Positions 57,682-64,000 of a stretch of DNA of 64,000 nucleotides are shown here, piece after piece. The notes under the pieces are model-generated. The model was given only the letters and a program-made list of their open reading frames with translations, was not told where the DNA came from and made no database searches. The translations under genes and the position numbers were made by a program. Position 1 is the stretch's first letter. Every line of letters starts with the position of its first letter. Origin of the DNA: Microdochium bolleyi (lineage: Eukaryota > Ascomycota > Sordariomycetes > Xylariales > Microdochiaceae); assembly GCA_001566295.1 (NCBI GenBank), contig KQ964249.1:1984001-2048000 (forward strand). Direction: 5' to 3'.

Positions 57682-57780
57682 CTCCCCCGGACAGGCTTGA
57701 ACTGTCAACCTCCTGATTGCGTTCCACCGAGAGTACCAGTAGTAACAGTCAGACGCGCTAGCCAATTGCGCCACGGAGGA
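57682..57780 (-). tRNA. tRNA-Asn (anticodon GUU) with 25-nt intron, copy 2
   Basis: The mature sequence is the same as in copy 1, 63 bp away and on the same strand. The intron (57718-57742), placed after position 37, differs in length and sequence from that of copy 1. The anticodon GTT is at 57744-57746. Tandem duplication with conserved exons and diverged introns is evident. Confidence 0.92.
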
Positions 57781-60700
57781 TAGGATGTGTGAATTATTGT
57801 CAACTCCCAGAATTTTCCTGGAATGTGCTAAGTTAGCCGCTTATTGAGAGCTACAACGACGTCCAGCTTTGACGGGCGATGGAATCAACTAATGCTTGGC
57901 GGGCATCCTGATGGCTCCCCAAGGGCCTAGCTGGGCTGCATTGAGTTTTGTCGAATCATCAGTTCGCATCAAAGACGAAAGCCTGCACCACGCTCGTGGC
58001 CCCGTTCACGTGGTAGGAACGACGTCATGCTGAATTGTTCCGCGAGCGACCCCGGGAGTTCTGAAGGTGGCACGAAATTGGAGTAGAACATGCACCGAGC
58101 ACTGATCTCCAGAAAGGGATACTGCTTGCGACCTATCGGAGAAAGATGCGGAGGACATATTTGAGAGATTGCGACTACATGACGGTGCTGCTCGTCACCT
58201 TGGAAATGAAAGCTCCAAGTCTTCGAGACGTACCACCATGACGTGTGCCTGTTGTGTAGCAAGCAACGTCAGCTCGGAGGGCAGGATCGCAAGACGCAGC
58301 AGCTGGAGCCTAATCCTCTCGCTGTTTGAGGCTTCATCCAGAAATCAAAGATTCATTCTGCGGACTTCACATGTCAAAACGCTGCGCGGTTCGATTCTGC
58401 CGACATTGTTGGGCCGCTGCGGGACGAGAGGGCAGGTTGTTCGTGAGTGGAGCTGTCTGCTATCAAGCTTAATGCGATGTTGAAGCTCCTCCGTCATCCA
58501 ACAATGCCCCGGAAGCACATGTCAAAAAGACAATTGGGCCTCCTGTAACTCTTGTAGGTCGCTGAAGATCTGGAGAGCCGAGATTTATGGGGTCGGTGCC
58601 TTGTTACAGGCAGAGACAGCTTCTGTAAAGCTCTGGTGTGGCACTCCATCGGACCATGACACGTGAGACCCGGTGCTCCAAGCTGTTTGTTGGGAGAAAG
58701 TGTGGAGAGGATGCTTGGCAGGGATCGGGAACAAGGCTGCATCATTGCGGGGTTTCGATATCCCTGTCTGTCTGGACTGCTGCAGGGTGCAACTGCAACT
58801 GCTCACGTCCCAAGAACGCTGGACTTGCTGATTGGAACCCTACAGGTGGGGAGAGGAACACTGCCCAAGTGCAAAGCATCTCATCATGTAATTAACAGTA
58901 CCGATTGTAGGCACCTGCCGAGGTAATGCGAGACCTGAGTCGACTGTGTGACAGTCGCCTGCTTGTGTCATCTTGTCGGCCCAGGTAATAGGCGTAGGAG
59001 TCGAGACAGCCCGAGCCCGAACCTGGGGCAAGTCGCCGGAGCTTTCATCGAGACCCAGAATTTAGGTACGAATTGTGTACAGCAAAGCTGCCGAGGGCTG
59101 CCTCGAGCGCTCGGTGTCGTGGAAAGGCTCGCCCGTCGGATCGGCCTAGGCGATGCGCTAGTCGACAATGCAGGTCCCAGTGCCGTTGTCACTTGTGGCA
59201 ATTGGCCTGGTCTGGAGCCACGGGGCAGACCGACAGTCTGAGGCGGCCTGTGACAGCCAGTCATATGGAGACTAAGGCAGTTTGATTCTCACCCGCGAAC
59301 ATGGCAGCGAGTCGAGCCATTCGCCCGGCCCAACAACATCGGTCGGGAGGCATGGCGGGATACTCACCTGGACGCGGTTCGTGGTGGTACTGCCATATTG
59401 AGCCTGTGCGCTCGTCCTATCTCGTGAGTCGATTGATGATCAGACCATGGCCAGACCAGAGTCTAGTGTCGAAGGGGCGAGTGGGAGGATTCGTGACGTG
59501 GATGGTTGATACTGGCCGTCGAGGTCCGCGCAGTCCGACGGGGAAGACCAGATGATCCATGGATGGCCCAGCCGAGTCGAACGCGTGGGAGCCTCGGGAG
59601 GTGTGTGAGCAGGGAGGACAGGGCGGGCAGGGTTGGGAGCGGCAGGGACGGCCGGGACAAGCTGCAGGCAGGGTGCGGCCCAAATGGGAAACCGCAGGAC
59701 GAAACAGCCAGACGTCGTGAACATCCGTGTAAGTTCATTGGCCAGGTGCAGCCGCCACTCGCCCCACTCGCCCCAACAATTCAACAAAATTCCAGAAGCT
59801 GCAGTTGTCGATGCCGAACCCGAACAGACTTTTTTCCTTGCCTCCGCGCTGGCGGCATCAGGCAGGCATTGTTCGAAACACGTCCCGATGGCCGCATTGC
59901 GCAGGCCAACCACGGTGCTCGGTGTGGTGTGTCACAAGCCAGCCCAGTTGTGCTATGCAGCATCTCGGACCAACCACCGCGGCCGTGTAGCGACCTTGAT
60001 ACTGCTTCCAAATAACAGAGTACCCTGTCCAGACAGAGCATAGGTACCTCTACCAGCACATATGCGTACATGCCAGAGTCTTCCTGTCGCCGAGGCCGTG
60101 TGCCGTGGCGAGTGCCGGCTCAAAGGTCAAGGCAAGATCAGCAGCTCTAGATCTCGGTCGAGGCCGGCTGTGCCTGTTCGGCCTCCATGGGATGCGATCG
60201 AGACAGGCGAGAAGTCGGGCCCGCAACGCGCGCCCCGGACGACTCCTCTTTTTTCTGTTGCCTCCTGCCCGTGGGTGTCTTGCATTGTGGCCCCTGCCTT
60301 GCCCAGCAGGTACCTCGGTGCAGGTAGCTTGCATGTATCCGGTATCTGGCAAACCTGCTGGTTTGTGTGCTGTTGACAACTGAACGACGAGAGTGCTTGC
60401 CTGCATCCTGCAATAACTCTGAGAATGCCCGGTGCTGGTGTGGTGCCATGAGGGAGTTGGCCGTGTACGAACCCAGGGCACAAGTGACTTACACAGGCAA
60501 CAGTTGAACGACCACCCCATGCTCGATATCAGAGCCTCGCACAAATGCCACACCTCCGAGCGGCACCATCCTCGTCCCGATACCAGGCCACTTTGCTCAT
60601 CCCGCCCCCCCCCCCCTCCTCCACTCTTTTCCACCCCAGGGTTCTGTGTCTAGGATCCTGACCCGGCTTCCTCCTCGGCCCTCCACCCGCCACGCCACTT

Positions 60701-60837
60701 CCCAAACCACACTCACCGCATGCCCTGAATAAATACGTCCCCCGTCCCGGGGCCGCTTCCCATCCTCCTTCCTCACCTCCTCAACTCCAACCCCACTGCC
60801 GACTCCTCCCCTTGGCATCCTCTTCGACACATCCATC
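57781..60837. other. Gene-free stretch of 3 kb upstream of the desaturase
   Basis: No credible gene is visible between the tRNAs and the desaturase, although many overlapping frames of 70-190 codons occur in the GC-rich part (59-60.7 kb). The last few hundred bp contain a poly-C run at 60,605-60,616 and CT-rich leader sequence. A long regulated promoter is expected for a desaturase. Confidence 0.45.
60728..60735 (+). promoter_or_regulatory. Possible TATA element of the desaturase gene
   Basis: The word AATAAATA stands out in a GC- and CT-rich region about 103 bp upstream of the start codon, with a pyrimidine-rich leader after it. Position and composition fit a fungal TATA box; this is not confirmed. 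Confidence 0.4.
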
Positions 60838-62326
60838 ATGGCGGTGTCTGCGACCAAGCCTGAGGGCGCGCCTATCGACGATGGCACCAAGGACTACAAG
60901 CCTCTCCGCGGCTCCGCAATGGACCCCAAGAAGCCTCATATCACCGAGATGCCCATCACTGCCAGCAACTGGTACAAGCACGTCAACTGGCTCAACTGTG
61001 TCTTCATCCTCTTTGTGCCGCTGGCCGGTCTTATCACCGCGTACTGGACTCCCCTCCAGAAGAAGACCGCCATATTTACTGTCTGGTACTACGTTCAGAC
61101 CGGTCTCGGAATCACAGCTGGTGAGTTGCTCCCCTGGACCACTCCCTTGCTACCATCAGGTCGGACTCGCTGACTGACTGACTACTTCAGGTTACCATCG
61201 CCTCTGGGCTCACACTTCGTACAAGGCCACCCTTCCTCTCAAGATCTGGCTCGCCGCCTGCGGCTCCGGCTCCGTCCAGGGCTCTATCCGCTGGTGGTCC
61301 CGCGGCCACCGTGCCCACCACCGTTACACCGATACCGAGAAGGATCCTTACTCCGTCCGCAAGGGACTTCTCTACTCTCACCTTGGCTGGATGGTCATGA
61401 AGCAGAACCCCAAGCGCATCGGCCGTACCGACATCAGCGACCTCAACGACGACCCCGTCGTCGTCTGGCAGCACGTCAACTTCCTCAAGTCTGTCATCGT
61501 CATGGCTCTCGTCGTCCCTACCCTCATCTGCGGTCTCGGCTGGGGTGACTACTGGGGTGGTTTCATCTACGGAGGCATCCTCCGCGTCTTCTTCGTCCAG
61601 CAGGCCACCTTCTGCGTCAACTCCCTTGCCCACTGGCTCGGTGACCAGCCCTTTGACGACCGCAACTCTCCGCGTGACCACCTTGTCACCGCCGTCGTCA
61701 CCCTCGGCGAGGGCTACCACAACTTCCACCACGAGTTCCCCTCCGACTACCGCAACGCCATCGAGTGGTGGCAGTACGACCCCACCAAGTGGCACATTGC
61801 CGCGTGGAAGTTCTTCGGCCTTGCCTACGACCTCAAGGAATTCCGCTCCAACGAGATTGAGAAGGGTCGTGTCCAGCAGCTCCAGAAGAAGCTCGACCAG
61901 AAGCGTGCTACTCTCAACTGGGGTACACCCCTCGAGCAGCTGCCCGTCATGGAGTGGGATGACTTTGTCGCCGAGTCCAAGAACGGCCGCGGCCTCGTTG
62001 CTATTGCCGGTGTTGTCCACGACGTGACCGATTTCATCAAGGAGCACCCCGGTGGCAAGGCTCTCATCAACTCCGCCATCGGCAAGGACGCCACTGCCAT
62101 CTTCAACGGTGGTGTCTACCTCCACTCCAACGCTGCCCACAACCTCCTCTCTACCATGCGTGTTGGTGTGCTCCGCGGCGGTTGTGAGGTCGAGATCTGG
62201 AAGCGCGCCCAGATGGAGAACAAGGACGCCACCTATGTCAACGACTCTGCTGGTCAGCGCATCTTCCGTGCTGGTGAGCAGATCACCAAGATCGTCCAGC
62301 CCGTGGCCAGCGCGAACGCCGCGTAA
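60838..62326 (+). CDS. ole1: Acyl-CoA delta-9 desaturase fused to cytochrome b5 (OLE1 type)
   Basis: This ER membrane enzyme introduces the delta-9 double bond into stearoyl- and palmitoyl-CoA. Two exons (60838-61120, 61191-62326) with a 70-nt intron (GTGAGT, acceptor ACTTCAG) give 472 aa. Membrane helices lie at about 47-70 (NWLNCVFILFVPLAGLITAYW), about 75-95, and two around 190-230. The three histidine boxes are complete: HRLWAH at 97-102 (formed across the splice), HRAHH at 134-138 and HNFHH at 271-275. The C-terminal cytochrome b5 domain (about 345-440) has the haem-binding HPGG at 380-383 and YLHSNAAHNLL with the second His. The coding sequence is strongly biased to C-ending codons, as in highly expressed fungal genes. 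Length and domain order match Ole1; the start context (ATCATGGC) is strong. Confidence 0.95.
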
Positions 62327-63746
62327 ACGCCATGCCGAGCATCACGGCATCGACCCTCGGCATCCCTGTCTTTTGACGACAGACCAAGGTGTCAAGGAAG
62401 CAAATTAGATTGTGGGATTATCATCACGTAAAGGTGTCTGGCGTACCTGGGACTGACATGGGACACGGAGGAGACAAATCCGGTACCCGTTTTTCTGCTT
62501 TGTATTTAATCGCAAAGATTAATGACCACCACGAGAAAGCCTTTAGCGAGTAGTTTTTGACATTGAACAAAATACACTTTGAGTCTTCTCGAACGAACCA
62601 CGCCCTCAAACTAATCTTGTCCCGTGTGCTCGTGACACTGGTCACGTTGATTGTACTCTTCTACCTCCAGATACGTGGTCTGTACCACGTACCCAGGATT
62701 TCCAAAACCTCAACCCCCTATATCGTAAATTGAGTCCTCGAAATACCATGGTCTCACCAGCGCTACTCTAGTATTTATTCAGATCCCTGCCCATCATGTC
62801 CCATCTGAACCCAGCCATCCAGGCTGGTGATCAATCATCATACAGAATATACAAAACCCATTTCGCTTAAAACCTCGGGAAATATTTGTTACTCTCTACT
62901 GCTGTGAGTAGTCTATGATTATATTCGCCTTTCGTTTTTGTTTTGGGGGGTTTTCCCCCCGTTCTTGATTCGCTTTCCGAGGCTGTGCACATCATCTGTT
63001 GATATTCCAGTCCGACACTAGATAATCCCGTGTTTATTCATACCCTATTTGCAGCCAATGTGTTATCTCGAGTGCAAGCCTGTGCGTGAGTAAGTGGATG
63101 AGTGGATGGATGGGCTTATACAGGCGGGAGTGTGTGTGTGTGTGTGTGTGTGTGTGACCATCACCTCGAAATGAAATGGGAAATCGTCCATCAAGAGTTG
63201 TCACAACTGACTTGGCGACTGTGTTCATTCGCTGCCACAAGGCGTCACCATCACTCACTGCTCGTCTCACGGTGCGCCAGAGGCCTGGGGTTGCTCCTCA
63301 CTCGTGATCGTATACACTTCCCGTTGAGTTCCGACACGTAACCAGCTGGTGCCTTGCTCGATCGATCGAAGTGTAGGAAAAAGAGAGGAATAGGTCGAGA
63401 GAGGCACAACGATGGCCATACATACGCTGCAGCAGTATCGCCCAATCTGCGGACACGAGGGAGGATAGCTGTGCGGATGATTCATGGGATGATCAGGACT
63501 GGTTGTTGAAAGTGTTGCTCTGGCCGGCTGGGTAAGGTCGAAGGGACGATTATGTGTATTGTTTTCGCGTTTCTTTCTCGCAGTATATGGGAGGAAAACA
63601 AGAACGTTTGCTCGGGTCTTTTCTCTACAGCCTGTCTCCCATCATCTCCCGTGTTGAATGCGCTCCCCGAACAGTGGCTTCCAATACAGGGCAGCGCTTT
63701 CCGCACCGTACGTCCAACAACATTATCACTGCGCTCATGCAGTAGA
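62327..63746. other. Intergenic between convergent genes
   Basis: This 1.4-kb stretch contains the 3' flanks of the desaturase (+) and of the partial gene at the right edge (-). It is AT-richer, with T-runs around 62,930-62,955, and includes a (TG)13 microsatellite. No gene is seen. Confidence 0.5.
63131..63156 (+). repeat. (TG)13 microsatellite
   Basis: Thirteen perfect TG units in the intergenic stretch after the desaturase. Confidence 0.95.
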
Positions 63747-64000
63747 TCAGAAAGTGCTTGTGGCCAGACGGCTCGCCGCGTTCCGCGCGTCGACTCGATC
63801 ATCGTCCTCCTCGTCCAGGCCAGGCAGCCCTCCCCGCCCGCCGGCGCCGCTAGCACCAGCACCGCCAGCAGCACCGAAAGCTGCTGCTCCGCCAGCTCCA
63901 GATATGCCGCTCTCCTCCGCTTCGGCCCCCTCTTCGGCGCTTGGCAGCAGGCTGCTGCGGTTCAGAGCCTCCGATCGCCGCGGGGCCGCACTCCAGGCGT
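63747..64000 (-). CDS. 3' end of an unrecognised gene, truncated by window edge
   Basis: The minus strand has an open frame from the window edge to a stop at 63747-63749. It ends in about 84 residues reading PRRSEALNRSSLLPSAEEG, then a Gly/Ala-rich low-complexity stretch (about 63,815-63,885), an acidic LDEEDDDRVDARNA and a terminus of ASRLATSTF. The mix of a Ser/Arg patch, Ala/Gly linker and acidic end looks like the disordered tail of a real protein. The family cannot be told from this piece. The other two minus-strand frames are also partly open here because of GC content, so the frame choice is tentative. Confidence 0.4.
   Translation of the reverse strand, partial: AWSAAPRRSEALNRSSLLPSAEEGAEAEESGISGAGGAAAFGAAGGAGASGAGGRGGLPGLDEEDDDRVDARNAASRLATSTF

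Noticed and set aside
57448..57783. 111-codon plus-strand frame with two repeated phrases
   Set aside because: The repetition is simply the two tandem tRNA-Asn genes read in translation.
61187..62140. 317-codon minus-strand frame opposite the desaturase
   Set aside because: It mirrors the strongly biased codon use of the desaturase and has no independent features.

Overview
This is a nuclear contig from a filamentous ascomycete (Pezizomycotina, most like Sordariomycetes). Coding regions are GC-rich and genes are split by short introns (mostly 52-82 nt, GTRNGT...CTRAC...YAG). tRNA genes carry introns just 3' of the anticodon. The gene set is fungal: COMPASS SPRY subunit, NOT2, LSB6, AIM41, MOB3/phocein, a Zn2Cys6 regulator, and an OLE1-type desaturase fused to cytochrome b5. 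There are no operons, phage, CRISPR or plasmid features. Exon-intron models were built by hand from splice signals, reading phase and family conservation.

Layout, 1-27 kb (gene-dense): 4'-phosphopantetheinyl transferase (+), tRNA-Arg(CCU), BRE2/ASH2 (+), a tail-anchored protein of unknown function (-), NSE1 (-), a GRAM/VASt sterol-transfer protein of the LAM family (-), an MIT/coiled-coil protein resembling ATG38/NRBF2 (+), DDI1 (-), AIM41 (-), a ten-exon LaeA-like methyltransferase (-), and the type II PI 4-kinase LSB6 (-). A 2.6-kb stretch without genes (21.7-24.3 kb) lies between the last two.

27-50 kb (gene-poor): three long stretches with few or no genes (26.8-33.8, 40.4-43.9, 45.5-50.3 kb) surround a possible small RS-rich protein (+), a HIRAN-SNF2-RING ATPase of the Rad5/HLTF type (+), a Zn2Cys6 transcription factor (-) and a membrane-anchored MOSC/mARC-like protein (+).

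50-64 kb: NOT2 of CCR4-NOT (-), a COG0523/ZNG1-type zinc-chaperone GTPase (-), MOB3/phocein (+), two tandem tRNA-Asn(GUU) genes (-), the delta-9 desaturase (+), and the 3' end of an unidentified gene (-) at the right edge.

These are mostly independent housekeeping genes. Themes are chromatin and transcription (BRE2, NOT2, Zn2Cys6), genome maintenance (NSE1, Rad5-like, DDI1), and membrane lipid biology (LAM, LSB6, desaturase, possibly ATG38-like). The most unusual signals are a start codon split by an intron in DDI1, a GC-AG intron in the MOSC gene, tandem tRNA-Asn genes with identical bodies but unrelated introns, micro-exons in the methyltransferase and NOT2 genes, several unusually long introns, and a 4.8-kb tail-to-tail stretch rich in homopurine and poly-G tracts. 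I did not find a convincing new multi-gene system.
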